A stretch of DNA of 64,000 bases from Tubulanus polymorphus (lineage: Eukaryota > Nemertea > Palaeonemertea > Tubulaniformes > Tubulanidae): positions 19,597,110-19,661,109 of the forward strand of contig NC_134030.1 of assembly GCF_964204645.1 (NCBI RefSeq), read 5' to 3'. Of this stretch, positions 22,776 to 32,402 are shown piece after piece. The notes under the pieces were generated by a model. It searched no databases, had not been told where the DNA came from, and was given only the letters and a program-made list of their open reading frames with translations. Every line of letters begins with the position of its first letter. The stretch's first letter is position 1. The translations under genes were made by a program, and so were the position numbers.

Positions 22776-24110
22776 GACTAGAATAAATGTGTTTGTTCGG
22801 TAAAAATAAATAATCTTTAATTCATATATTTCGAGAATGAATTTTCCTTCGTGCACAGGGAGAATTGAATCGAACCAAATTTGTTCATCCAGAAAATAAA
22901 CGAAATTAGTCATTCAATTCTGGAAATTGGCAAATCAATTCTCCTGGTAAAACTGCAGAATACAGCTTACAACATCATCGCTTAGAGCTAATTCGAAGCT
23001 TGTATACGCTCCACTTACATTGCATCCCGGATAGATAGCTTTATTTTCATTAGTTTAGTTTTCGGCAAGCTAGTTATTCGTGTCCTTAGACTTGATCTCT
23101 ACATTGTCTCACGAATTTGTTAGCTGTATTTTGAACACTTATAGTAACCCTAACACCTCTAGTCCGGCAATGTGATTCTACTAGAATTTGCCAGGTGTCG
23201 CCTGTGGTTAATCATAGATAAGAAAACTCATTTCGACGAACTGTAACTGATTCCGTGTGTCTGGGGCTGAACGGGGAGCTGCCATTTACTTTGGCAATCG
23301 AGGATTCCACTTTTGGCATGCAGAGATTGATCAGGTTCGCTAGTAGTAACTCGATCTTCCGCGTTCAATTTCTTATACATTTCAGTTAAACTTGAATGGA
23401 CATTTTTCTTACATGAATCAGTATTTAAGAACTGTACCAATCACTTAGTAGAATTTAATGAATTTCAAGTATATTTGGCAGGCTCTGCGACAATGTGTGG
23501 ACACGAGAGCCTAAATATTCGGTTCAAAGTTCATCTTTTAAAGTTCATGAAAGAGGAAATTATCATGACAACCTTAAGACCGAGTTATCGTCGGGCCATT
23601 TTGAAGGATAACCAGTTGTAGTTCCCATTCACCTGGGTCGGATCAAGGATTTTTTGAAGTCTGTGGCCCTCTAAATAAAGAAGAGAAGACTTCCTGAATA
23701 CAAGTTTTTGAATTAGTTTTTTTAGTACGAATGCAGTGACGCAAAACAGGCAACCAGTCAATAGGATGTTCACGTCGTTTTTCATGTCGGCACCGGGTGG
23801 CTATTATTTGAATTTCATCGACCAAATTTTGAACTGGGTTTCGATTAATAAACGATGCTTTACTTCTTTACTAAGTTTAAAGAAATCGGTCGACAATTAT
23901 GACCTCTAAGCTGTAAAAAACGTCACTAGCGGTGGTGGCGTATTCAGACGCGGGTATATCTATATTCCACCTCTCGTCATAAGTTGAGTTGTGGGGTACA
24001 AATCATTGGGGTTGCGAATTATTGATATGATGATTTATGTAGGTTAAGGAACTGTCAATCTTCATCAACCATTTTCTTAAGTTTATGACGGGTAAACGTG
24101 AAGTCAATGG
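22776..24110. other. Region between GPCR 1 and GPCR 2 (copy 1; copy 2 at 57,054-58,389)
   Basis: Should contain the 5' flank of GPCR 1 and the 3' flank of GPCR 2. Two short minus-strand frames of 70 and 66 codons (23,228-23,440 and 23,585-23,785) lack family features, and the second shows mostly amino-acid-changing differences between copies, so I do not call them genes. Confidence 0.45.
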
Positions 24111-25067
24111 TCATTTCACTGAATTTCTACAATGGATTTTCATGCAAAAATATTCACGAATTTCTCGTCCCAGTAAAAGATATATGTAAAAATTAACGAC
24201 ATAGTTACCAACTAATGACTGGACAAATATGCCGTATAGGAATTCTCTCCATTCCGGTGAAATTGGTGAAAATGCAGTAATAGTGATCGGAAGTGTGAAT
24301 ATTGCAAATGCGAGTGAAACTGTTACAAGCATTATTGTCGTACGTTTTGATTTTGTAGTTTTCTGATCGGACGAAACCATTTTCGAACCTCCGAATATTA
24401 ACTGAATTATTATGACAGAATTCGATGTTAGAATCAAAGATAAAGGCACAAGGAAAACGTGGATGCTACTTATACTGAAAAGAATCATTTGGTCAGATAA
24501 TTTATAGTAACATCCGAAAAACTGTTGGTCGGAAACGTACATCGAAAAAATAGGTGTGAGACATAGAATCAGGAAATTAACTGCAGTAATTATCAATATT
24601 GCAAATCTAGCGAATTTAGGTGTACATATCAAACGAGATGTGAACGGGAAGAGAACAACTGCCGCACGTTCTAGAGTTATTGCTACTATCAACCACGAAC
24701 TATTGAATGATGAAAGCGCCGTAACAAATTCATATATTTGGCAAGTGAGCACTGAATTCATGATGAATATAGGGTCGTCCTTAACATAGAAGAGAACAAA
24801 CTGTAAAACAGGCATCAGCGTAAAACTGATACAGAACGTGAAGTCACCGAGTGACAAAACGATCAGATAGTTAGCGTAAGATAAACCGCGAAATCTGCGG
24901 CTTATCATTATCAGGAAAGTAGCTGAATTTCCGAAGGTTCCAAACAGAAACACGATAGGCAGAATGATCAGTGTTACAGTACGGTAGATTCCAGACCTGT
25001 GTACAACAGACATGAGAAGCATGTAACTGGTATAGGCTCGACCGATTTGCATCTGAGTTGAATTCAT
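24111..25067 (-). CDS. Rhodopsin-class orphan GPCR 2 (copy 1), 318 aa, single exon
   Basis: Complete seven-transmembrane receptor, paralogue of GPCR 1. Landmarks: GN (47-48) in TM1; LSLGD with D75 in TM2; C109 and C186 for the extracellular disulphide; ERA (133-135) replacing DRY; a KTTKSKRTT third loop identical to GPCR 1; FTLP in TM6; NFYIY (292-296) replacing NPxxY; and the same LLLGREIREYFC start of the tail. TM5 and the extracellular loops are the most different from GPCR 1, fitting a changed ligand preference. Ligand unknown; a peptide is the likeliest type. The start is supported by N-terminal alignment with GPCR 1 (MNSTQMQIGR against MMNLTQKQIGR). A large minisatellite begins about 13 bp upstream. 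Confidence 0.87.
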   Translation of the reverse strand: MNSTQMQIGRAYTSYMLLMSVVHRSGIYRTVTLIILPIVFLFGTFGNSATFLIMISRRFRGLSYANYLIVLSLGDFTFCISFTLMPVLQFVLFYVKDDPIFIMNSVLTCQIYEFVTALSSFNSSWLIVAITLERAAVVLFPFTSRLICTPKFARFAILIITAVNFLILCLTPIFSMYVSDQQFFGCYYKLSDQMILFSISSIHVFLVPLSLILTSNSVIIIQLIFGGSKMVSSDQKTTKSKRTTIMLVTVSLAFAIFTLPITITAFSPISPEWREFLYGIFVQSLVGNYVVNFYIYLLLGREIREYFCMKIHCRNSVK

Positions 25068-25079
25068 GATTCAAGAGAT

Positions 25080-25690
25080 CAAATGAGAGTGTACTGACTG
25101 ACTGTGATAGTGTACTACGTATACTTAACTTTTATGGAAGTGCACTGACTTGCTCATAGTGTACGGTACAGCTTAGAATTAACCATGGACGGTAAATAAA
25201 CGCTAAGGATGTTAAGTTAATTCTAAGCTGTACCGTACTGACTGTCCGAGTGGGCCGACTGTCTGAGAGTGTACAGACTGTCTGAGAGTGTACAGACTGT
25301 CTGAGAGTGTACTGACTGTCTGAGAGTGTACTGACTGTCTGAGAGTGTAGCGACTGACTGAGAGTGTACTGACTGTCTGAGAGTGTGCTAGCTGCCTGAG
25401 AGTGTAGCGACTGACTGAGTGTGCTGACTATCTGAGAGTGTAGCGACTGACTGAGTGTGCTGACTATCTGAGAGTGAAGCGATGACTGAGAGTGTACAGA
25501 CTGTCTGAAAGTGTGCTAGCTGCCTCAGAGTGTAGCGACTGACTGAGTGTGCTGACTATCTGAGAGTGTAGCGACTGACTGAGTGTGCTGACTGTCTGAG
25601 AGTGTAGCGACTGACTGAGTGTGCTGACTGTCTGAGAGTGTAGCGACTGACTGAGAATTTGCTGACAGTCTGATAATGCACTGAATGTTT
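25080..25690. repeat. GACTGTCTGAGAGTGTAC minisatellite with 36-bp higher-order unit, 5' of GPCR 2 (copy 1)
   Basis: More than twenty units of 17-19 bp. In the right half two unit types alternate as a 36-bp higher-order repeat (GTGTAGCGACTGACTGAG then TGTGCTGACTATCTGAGA), present at least five times between 25,403 and 25,650. A 23-bp inverted repeat interrupts the array near its left end. The array would lie in the promoter or 5' UTR of GPCR 2. Confidence 0.92.
25161..25238. repeat. 23-bp perfect inverted repeat inside the minisatellite (copy 1; repeated at 59,440-59,517)
   Basis: Arms 25,161-25,183 and 25,216-25,238 are perfect reverse complements (starting GTACGGTACAGC), with a 32-bp loop. 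It sits between minisatellite units about 95 bp upstream of the GPCR 2 start codon. Could be a small foldback element or a structured 5' UTR segment. Confidence 0.85.
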
Positions 25691-26032
25691 GAGAATGTTC
25701 TCATCTATTGGAAACTTAATTCAACTACATAGACTAGATATACAATTCTTTATTACAGCTACAACTGCAGCTACTTTATTGTTCACGGTGAACAATACGA
25801 AATCCGTTCTTAGAAATCTGAAATTTGTGAAAGTTTATTATTGTGTAAAATATAAATGTAACTAAATTAAATGTGAATATTCGTTGTTCAAGAATTCATT
25901 GTAAGTGATAAAATATCTCATAGTAGAACATCAGATTATGTTCTATACAGGGAAATCACAGGTCACCCAATAGCACCGTTCACTAGTTGTACTGTGGTGA
26001 GTGACTTAACAGGCCGCACTGGCTATGTCGGG

Positions 26033-26570
26033 TGGTAGTTTAGTAGTTTAGACCGTTATGTACGGAAGCTGGAGTTTATGGCCAGTATCGCCATTAGCAA
26101 ACTCTCCGCATTGATATTTGCGTAACACATAAAACAATGAATAGTTATATAGATAGTCTGGGAATGACGTAGGTATCCGCGTAGGGAAACCCAAATATGG
26201 CGCAGCTCTGAGCATCTCAGAGTGCAAAAGGTATTTTTAGAATTGTGTGGGTACGTAAACACTCCATACATGGGTTGGTGGAATGTTATGACGTATATAT
26301 GCGTCACAATCCGTAATACCGAACCATGCGTGGTAAAGAGACTGCACACGTTACGAAACAGTAAACGATATGAAAGGGGAGGGTTTTTAGTTGGGTTTTA
26401 GGCTAGACAGAAAGGAGTCGCAGTTTAGCTTTGGGAAGAGATTGTAGTTAGATAAGAGAGGAAAGGCAAGAACTGTATATAACCAACAACACAAGTAAGA
26501 AGATTTACCAACACTGCACACAACACTGGTTGACATTCAGCAACCATAAAAATTGCCGGAGAACCATAAC
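26033..26570 (+). mobile_element. LTR-like repeat, diverged copy a (copy 1; repeated at 60,314-60,851)
   Basis: Aligns along its length with 27,671-28,305. Shared blocks include AGTTTAGTAGTTTAGA, GGCCAGT, ACATGG.TGG.GGAATGTT.TGACGTAT, CTGCACACGTTAC, AACACTGGT and GGAGAACCATA. A TATATAACC lies in the downstream third, and the ending resembles an LTR followed by a primer-binding region. No retrotransposon genes lie nearby, so a solo LTR or similar non-autonomous element is most likely. Confidence 0.5.
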
Positions 26571-27265
26571 CGCTATCGGAAGAAAATGTCACGCTTCTCC
26601 GTGAAAGAATTGTTTGACTTAATATTTATTAAATATTGCGTCTACAATTTGATGAAAATTTGATGAATATCGTTTATGATTAAAAAAAAGATTCGAAAAT
26701 TTTTCGTCATTATCTTACGGTGGTTTACATTAAAACAACGCTCTTGACAAAACTAAGTTACCTATACGTACAACTTGTTTAGGACGTTTGAAAAGGTACA
26801 TGTACCATTCCTGGGTTCCTGTTGGATTTTCTGGTAAATGCGATGAAATTGACTCATTGATACGAGGTCTAACTTTTTGCACAGTTTTTATATAATTATT
26901 CGTCGCCTGATCTTTTTTTGAAAATAGAAGAATCAGATTATCAAATTTGATAAGACTCGCATATTTTCTTTTCTCGTACCATTTCATTTTCAGGTAATCT
27001 CAAACCATTTTCAAATCAAATTACACCGTTTTACTTTGTTTTGTCGCTGTGAGCTGTCTATTTTGATATCATCAGTAACATTTTGAAGTTATCTCGCACT
27101 TGCTTCTTTCGAAGTCACTAGACGCCATTACATACTGAAATCACCTCATTCAGTTTTGAAGTCATCGCCTTCTTGAGATATCGTTCTGCACAATACACCG
27201 CGTATAGTCAAAAATGATCGTTTCTTGCGTTTCTGAATGCGTACAATAATCAGTGAAGTTAGATT

Positions 27266-27300
27266 GCAGGTTAACTATATTGCAGCAGTAGTTAACCTGC
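27266..27300. repeat. 12-bp perfect inverted repeat (copy 1; repeated at 61,547-61,581)
   Basis: GCAGGTTAACTA and TAGTTAACCTGC separated by 11 bp. No role is evident. Confidence 0.8.
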
Positions 27301-27670
27301 CGTACATTCTAGTCTCACAATAGCAGTTTCAACCTCAGGCTCGGTCTGCAGTTGCCAGTTATTTGCAAGTTGCCAAGTAATCGAAAATGAAAAGAATCTA
27401 TCGGACTTTTATAAGCTAGAAAATAGGTAATTGATTGATTTAAACGCGAAATAACGATAACGATAGTGAGTGCTTTAGATATTTAAGTACCGGGTACACC
27501 GAACTTTACTTATTTGTTAAAAACGTATTCAAATAGAGAATGATTCTGCTTTCTTTCAGTATTTGGATCCTGAATATCCAACGTAAACGCTTTCGTGTCA
27601 AAAGAATAAAAAAAACATGTGTATACTTGATAGTAAACTTGTTGATTAGTATGAGCTTTTGTGTTGTGCA

Positions 27671-28305
27671 GATAGTTTAGTAGTTTAGATAAATGTACAG
27701 AAGCTGGGGTTCATGGCCAGTGTTATTATTGCCGGATAACCTACGTTGATGCGTACGTCATACATAGACATACGTACGTAGAAGTAATATAAATAAACAA
27801 ATCTTAAAGTGACCTTATGTGTCTACGTAGGTAAACCTAATATGGTGCTGCCATGGACTCTGATGAGTACAAAGGGATATTTATAGATAATTGTGACATG
27901 TGCAGATACGTCATCACCCATACATGGATGGGTGGAATGTTGTGACGTATGAATACGTCACAATCCATGAATTCCAGGCCATGTGTGGAAGAGGGTCTGC
28001 ACACGTTACTAAAGATAAAATAATATAAAAGGGTTTAAGAAAGCTTTAGAGGGAGGCTGGAGAGAAGAGGTTTTAGAGAGAGCTCCGGGGAATGATCTTG
28101 TATACATCTGGTAAGAGAAAATAAACGAAAAGATAACTTAAGAAATTGTCAAGTTATATCCGGGAGTCGTGTAAGAAAGTCAAGACCAAGGACTGAGATC
28201 TGATCTCAGAGAGTGTCCCTCGTAACAAGAGAGAAATCATTACCACAACACTGGTAGATATACGCGACCATAACATTGGTGGAGAATCCATACCCACAAC
28301 ATTTG
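27671..28305 (+). mobile_element. LTR-like repeat, diverged copy b (copy 1; copy 2 at 61,939-62,566)
   Basis: Partner of 26,033-26,570. It has a clear TATAAAAGGG near 28,023 and ends AACACTGGTAGATATACG...CATTGGTGGAGAATCC; TTGGTGGAGAA is commonly seen just after gypsy-type LTRs. No coding region follows. It lies 3' of GPCR 3 (minus strand). Confidence 0.5.
27943..27960. promoter_or_regulatory. CRE-like palindrome in LTR-like repeat b (copy 1)
   Basis: TGACGTATGAATACGTCA contains two inverted TGACGTA half-sites of the kind bound by bZIP factors. The same layout occurs in repeat a at 26,289-26,306 (TGACGTATATATGCGTCA). Conservation in two diverged repeats suggests it belonged to the element's own promoter. 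Binding is inferred. Confidence 0.35.
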
Positions 28306-28362
28306 CTGCTGTTGTTCTTTATCAGGGGAAGAATTGTAAAATATGAAATAAACGCTTCGACT

Positions 28363-28420
28363 ATATCCTAATAGTCAGGAATGATGATTATTCCTAAGGA
28401 TGACTATTAGGATATTTATT
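28363..28420. terminator. Hairpin and AATAAA at the 3' end of GPCR 3 (copy 1; repeated at 62,634-62,691)
   Basis: Arms 28,363-28,376 and 28,402-28,415 (ATATCCTAATAGTC and its complement) form a perfect 14-bp stem, with a second inner stem AGGAAT/ATTCCT. Directly at its left-reading edge, minus-strand AATAAA (28,415-28,420) lies about 80 bp after the GPCR 3 stop and is the likely polyadenylation signal. Whether the hairpin affects 3' processing is unknown. Confidence 0.45.
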
Positions 28421-28500
28421 GTTGATTTGCAGCATTCGCATCTGTTGTAAAGAAGCTTCACCAGGGGAATGTTTGTAAAATATAACATTTACGCCCTGAT

Positions 28501-29463
28501 TTAAGTGCTAATTTTTTTCAATAAATGAAACAACATATTTCTGAATTGTTTGTTGACGATTGTATAGAGTGTAAAGTTTACGCATGAATTTATGATTGAT
28601 GTCATCTGATAAATGTGATGAAATACATCCTTGTAAAAAAATACATCAGCTTTCCCGATTTTACCGAGCGAATCGGGCAGTTCTAGAATAGTAAATACAA
28701 TACTCATCGTAAGCACCATTTTAGTGGCTTTCTTTTCATTTTGAGCTGTTGAGGTTTTCGACACCGAGAGAGTTTCGCGTTCCTTTCTTTTGACGTATAA
28801 GACGACAATAAGAGCGATGTTCGCTGCGAAAACTAAAATATTTGAAATGATAACGCGGATAATTGGGTCTATATATCCGTTCATTATGTCATAAATTCGT
28901 TTGAGGATTCCTGGCATGTAAAGCATGTAATGAACAAATCGGAATTCTTTAAATGAACTTGCCTTTTTGACTCTCAACGTAATAGGGTAGTAAGATCCTA
29001 GAGCCATCGATGATATACCTGTTATGATGACGAGTGGTTTTAAGCTGCTTTTTACGCGTAAGGGAAAAGTAATAGTAACCAATCTTTCGCATTGAATTAT
29101 GACGGTTAAAAAGTTACGATAGACCTGGAATCCTTTGACGAGCATACTTCCCCATATCGTCAAGTTTACCGGGGAAATTCTGTCGTTGGGAAATTTCTTG
29201 ATCGAGTCGCCGTACCGCGCGTAGTGAATATGAAAGCGAACCGAGTTTGCGATGAGATATGCCAACAAAAACATGATGTCGACGAGCGCGAGGATTTTCA
29301 GTAAATCGAAGCAGCGGTTTTTAGTTTTCAGCTTGTGAAATACGGTTATAACCATCACATTGAATGTCACGCCGACTACGAGTAGTGGAGGCATGATGTA
29401 CCCAATCCGGATCCATTTAAACTCCCAAATTGGGTTGTAAACGTAGACTACAGTTATGTTCAT
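28501..29463 (-). CDS. Rhodopsin-class orphan GPCR 3 (copy 1), 320 aa, single exon
   Basis: Seven-transmembrane protein, distant from GPCRs 1 and 2. Landmarks: TM1 24-44 with N35; ALVD with D62 in TM2; CERL (125-128) where DRY is expected; a basic third loop (KRKERE, QNEKKATK); ELPDSL in TM6; NFTLY (296-300) replacing NPxxY; a short basic tail. Unusually there is no cysteine at the top of TM3 and none in the second extracellular loop, so the standard class A disulphide is absent. Most similar in character to invertebrate FMRFamide-receptor-like orphans; the ligand is unknown. It has a minus-strand TATA candidate 221 bp upstream and AATAAA 80 bp after the stop. Confidence 0.85.
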   Translation of the reverse strand: MNITVVYVYNPIWEFKWIRIGYIMPPLLVVGVTFNVMVITVFHKLKTKNRCFDLLKILALVDIMFLLAYLIANSVRFHIHYARYGDSIKKFPNDRISPVNLTIWGSMLVKGFQVYRNFLTVIIQCERLVTITFPLRVKSSLKPLVIITGISSMALGSYYPITLRVKKASSFKEFRFVHYMLYMPGILKRIYDIMNGYIDPIIRVIISNILVFAANIALIVVLYVKRKERETLSVSKTSTAQNEKKATKMVLTMSIVFTILELPDSLGKIGKADVFFYKDVFHHIYQMTSIINSCVNFTLYTIVNKQFRNMLFHLLKKIST

Positions 29464-29683
29464 TATTTTCGAACGGTCTGGTTGGTCAGCAGCATAATGC
29501 CTTATCCTACCAAACGCGTCTAAACTGATATACTCGCATTACTTTCAATTTGTAAGGTGATAGATTTTCAGATTTACGCTAATTTGTGTCAAAAAACCTA
29601 TTGCCTGAACGCCAACTCTCTAAATGAATTTATATCCAATCAATAGCACGGCAGACTTACAGGTGTCTGGTGTGCATTCAGAA

Positions 29684-29693
29684 CTTATATAAG
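29684..29693 (-). promoter_or_regulatory. TATA-box candidate upstream of GPCR 3 (copy 1; repeated at 63,954-63,963)
   Basis: CTTATATAAG, a self-complementary TATA element 221 bp upstream of the start codon, unchanged in copy 2 although the DNA just beyond it differs by a 32-bp indel. Would give a 5' UTR of about 190 bp. Confidence 0.35.
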
Positions 29694-30129
29694 GACGAGG
29701 TTTGAAAGCTGAAAGTAATCTAGGATTTTCAGGGTTGTGACGACATGTCGATTAACCCTTTCTTCACGTGTGACCCGCAGTTCGGGTCATTTGAAATTAA
29801 ACAAAATTTGGAAGACGCCTATTACATATCTGCCCAGAATACCTTCATTCGAAATCCCACACTCTGGATCCCTCGAGCCAGAATACCCTCATACGTATGT
29901 GTCCAAAATACCTCCGTCCGGAATTTTAAAACAATGTTTCCATCTATAATTCACCAGTATCGACTAAATCAAAATAATGCAGTCGATATTTGTGCATTTT
30001 TTATTTTTTTCAAGTTCTTTAACAACGCAGTCTCAAATGTTTTGTGACTTTCTCAAAATGTATCAAAAATTTAAGAAATTTTTAGTTCATTAGTCTTCAA
30101 ATATTCATAAATGAACAGTTAAAAATTGT

Positions 30130-30443
30130 TGAAACATGTCGACTCAGCCGTAAAATCAACCCATTCACAGTCCCGAATGTGGGATCATGCCGGGCTTTAG
30201 AGAACATAATGCCCCCGAGGTCTTCACATTTACAGATTAGATTATGTAAGCGTGTCGCGCGTTACACCGGATAGGCACACAATAGAAATATGAGCCTCAC
30301 GTTCATTTGATCATCTTCTATTAAGAGGACCGCTATTGTGAAAATTGACTGCGGGAGGAATATTCCTCCCAAAGTCAATCGATGGAAACTTGACCAAGGG
30401 GTCTGATATTCAAACAATTGACTTTGGGAGGAATATTCCTCCC
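30130..30443 (-). repeat. Right (inverted) arm of a distant inverted repeat
   Basis: Reverse complement of 106-421, and equally of 34,384-34,699. It ends exactly at a palindromic GGGAGGAATATTCCTCCC core at 30,426-30,443. It lies about 4 kb left of the direct copy in period 2, so the spacer between gene clusters is flanked by convergent copies of the same element. Confidence 0.8.
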
Positions 30444-30609
30444 TGTAAGGATAAATGTTTCGTTGTTCGTGATATTCAGCATACACCAATGTCCAGTTGA
30501 ATTTGACAATTCAAAGTTATTACAAAAGGAGCAAATTCTAATTTAGCGGCAATTTTTCCCAATTTTTTCCCTAGGCCATTTTTTCCGTTCACCCAAAGAT
30601 TGATATACT

Positions 30610-30763
30610 TCATTAATACTAAATTAATACTAAAAGTTATCGCACAGGACAAATATATCGCTAGGACGTTCAAATATATTACACTAGCTTTGATTTAAGC
30701 GATTTCAAATTAAAAGTTTTATTATTTTCAATAATTTTCGCATCGCACAGCGAAATATATTAT
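30610..30763 (+). repeat. Diverged direct repeat, unit 1
   Basis: Matches 31,918-32,073 through ATCGCACAG, TTCAAATATATTACACTAGCTT, the ATTTCAAAT block, and AATAATTTT..GCATCGCACAGC. A third, weaker relative may lie near 32,120-32,245. Confidence 0.6.
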
Positions 30764-31639
30764 TGATTTACGGGTGCCTCATAGGCCTGTCATCGCTAGT
30801 ACATTGCTCATCATAATGAATTCTCTTTAATTGAGCAATATTTACTTAGGGCTTAATCACTGACTTTCTATAGATAAAGAGCTATACAAAGACTAACCCC
30901 ATAAAATGCAGTGGCTTGTTATTGTCAGCCTGCTTGTATACCAAGCTTCGCTAACATAAACGATAAAGTTGCCCTTTTTACTGAAATCTTGACGTATCAA
31001 ACCTAGATAAATAACACTAAAAAAATTGCTACAATCATTATTTCGCAATCGGAATCTATTCTGATTTGAAAGGCACTTGTTGACATGTGGGGAAAAATTG
31101 AAAATTTTCACAGAAATCAATTTTAAACGATTCCAGTTAGTTTGGACTAAATTTTGCAATACAAACGAAAAAACAGGCCAACAGCAGCAAATCATAACCT
31201 CTTCAATGGGATTTCTAGGGGGATTCCTAACGGGGAATTTCGACCATTCCCATGTAAACGAGCCAGTAACAAAAACCCTTTGGAAATATCAATTATTCGC
31301 ATGTATCAATTTACGCTACTTTTGATAGGACTGCCTAATCAAATATTTCAATGGCAGCTGATGATGTGTGATAGAAATCATGGAGATGACGAGTTGATTG
31401 AGCCCGAGGCGCACAGTCAATAGTAGTTGAATAGAAACTACAAACATAATGCATTTTCTTTAAAATCGTTTCATCTATAGAGATTTATTACAACTTGTCA
31501 ACAGTTTAATTTCTATAATGCAATGACCTGCATAGTTCTATAGTGAATTGATTACAAGGAGTTAATTCAACAAAACAAAGTAAATTGTTCATAATTAGTG
31601 CATTGCCAAGGCCATTATTCAAAATTACAAACTACATCT

Positions 31640-32402
31640 ATGGTTATCGGCAAAAATCATCTGGGAAAAAATACCCTAGGTAACAATCCCCTAGGTTAAA
31701 ATCCTCTCGGTAAAAATCCCCGATTCTTTAGTGTAGGTAGAAATCCCCCTCCTTTTGAATGGATTGTAGATACAATCTTAAGGTCAATTAATTCATATTA
31801 TTGATACATATATCCAATTTATTCATATTTTACTGTGAAACACCATAATGATATCATGAGTATACAAACTATAGTATATACTATTTGAATTAAAACATAC
31901 TACAAAATTAACATTGTTCATTACTACTAAATTGGTAAATAAAGTGATCGCACAGCTTAATGGAAGGGTTCATCGCACATTTCAAATATATTACACTAGC
32001 TTGAATCTAAAATATTTCAAATCAAAAGAACATTATTTCTAATAATTTTTGGCATCGCACAGCTGAAATATACCACAGTTAACAAGAGTCCGCAGTTCAA
32101 AAATACTCCTGTTCGAATCTTTAGATATTACAAATTAAAATTTATTATTCTTATCAATTCTAACAATTTATTTTATGCTAAGAGTTTTACTTAAGAATTT
32201 ATCGCAACGAAAGATTTCATTGCACAGTTCTAACATATTTCAGTCTCATAGCAAATTAATAAAATTGGAGAAACATTTTGCTTTGAAATGTCTTTGAAAA
32301 TCACCGAGTGGGGATTTTTACCTACTTTGAATATTTTGGGTTTTTCCACAGGGGATATTTACCTAAAGGATTTTTACCAGGGAGATTTTTACCTACAACC
32401 AT
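31640..32402. mobile_element. 763-bp foldback element with GGTAAAAATCCCC arrays at both ends
   Basis: The left end (31,640-31,750) carries about five variants of GGTAAAAATCCCC, and the right end (32,305-32,402) carries four of the reverse complement GGGGATTTTTACC. The outermost bases ATGGTT and AACCAT pair. Short inverted subterminal repeat arrays are typical of non-autonomous DNA transposons. No transposase is present. Confidence 0.6.
31918..32073 (+). repeat. Diverged direct repeat, unit 2
   Basis: Partner of 30,610-30,763. It lies inside the 763-bp foldback element, so the repeat may be part of that element's interior. Confidence 0.6.

Larger units (their letters stand above)
25691..28500. 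other. Gene-free region between GPCR 2 and GPCR 3 (copy 1; copy 2 at 59,972-62,771)
   Basis: Mostly occupied by two related LTR-like repeats (26,033-26,570 and 27,671-28,305), with a hairpin at 27,266-27,300 and another at 28,363-28,415. An 85-codon minus-strand frame at 26,730-26,987 is broken by homopolymer indels in copy 2, so it is not called. Indels between the duplicate copies are commonest here. Confidence 0.5.
1..29758. repeat. Copy 1 of the ~34.3-kb tandem segmental duplication
   Basis: This whole segment recurs as direct copy 2 beginning at 34,279. The offset is exactly 34,278 from base 1 to at least 22,616, 34,279 at 25,067, 34,281 at 26,349 and 34,271 at 29,463. I found no base difference up to the A/T change at 21,459; beyond that, substitutions and small indels accumulate. 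The left boundary lies outside the window, because homology already holds at base 1. The right limit here is set by the window end of copy 2, not by a real breakpoint. Each copy carries two C-type lectin genes, one giant chimeric GPCR and three small GPCRs. Confidence 0.97.

Noticed and set aside
23585-23785. 66-codon frame with a hydrophobic N-terminus (possible small secreted peptide)
   Set aside because: Differences between copies mostly change amino acids; there is no cleavage-site or repeat-peptide pattern and no splice context.
25080-25690. Possible CRISPR array
   Set aside because: The spacers are not unique: units are contiguous variants of one sequence in animal DNA, so it is a minisatellite.
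26730-26987. 85-codon minus-strand frame with fairly protein-like composition
   Set aside because: Copy 2 has homopolymer length changes that break the frame; there is no recognisable domain and no splice partner was found.
106-30443. A giant 30-kb transposon bounded by the inverted repeats
   Set aside because: No transposase or integrase gene lies inside and no target duplication is visible; the arms look like independent copies of a dispersed repeat.
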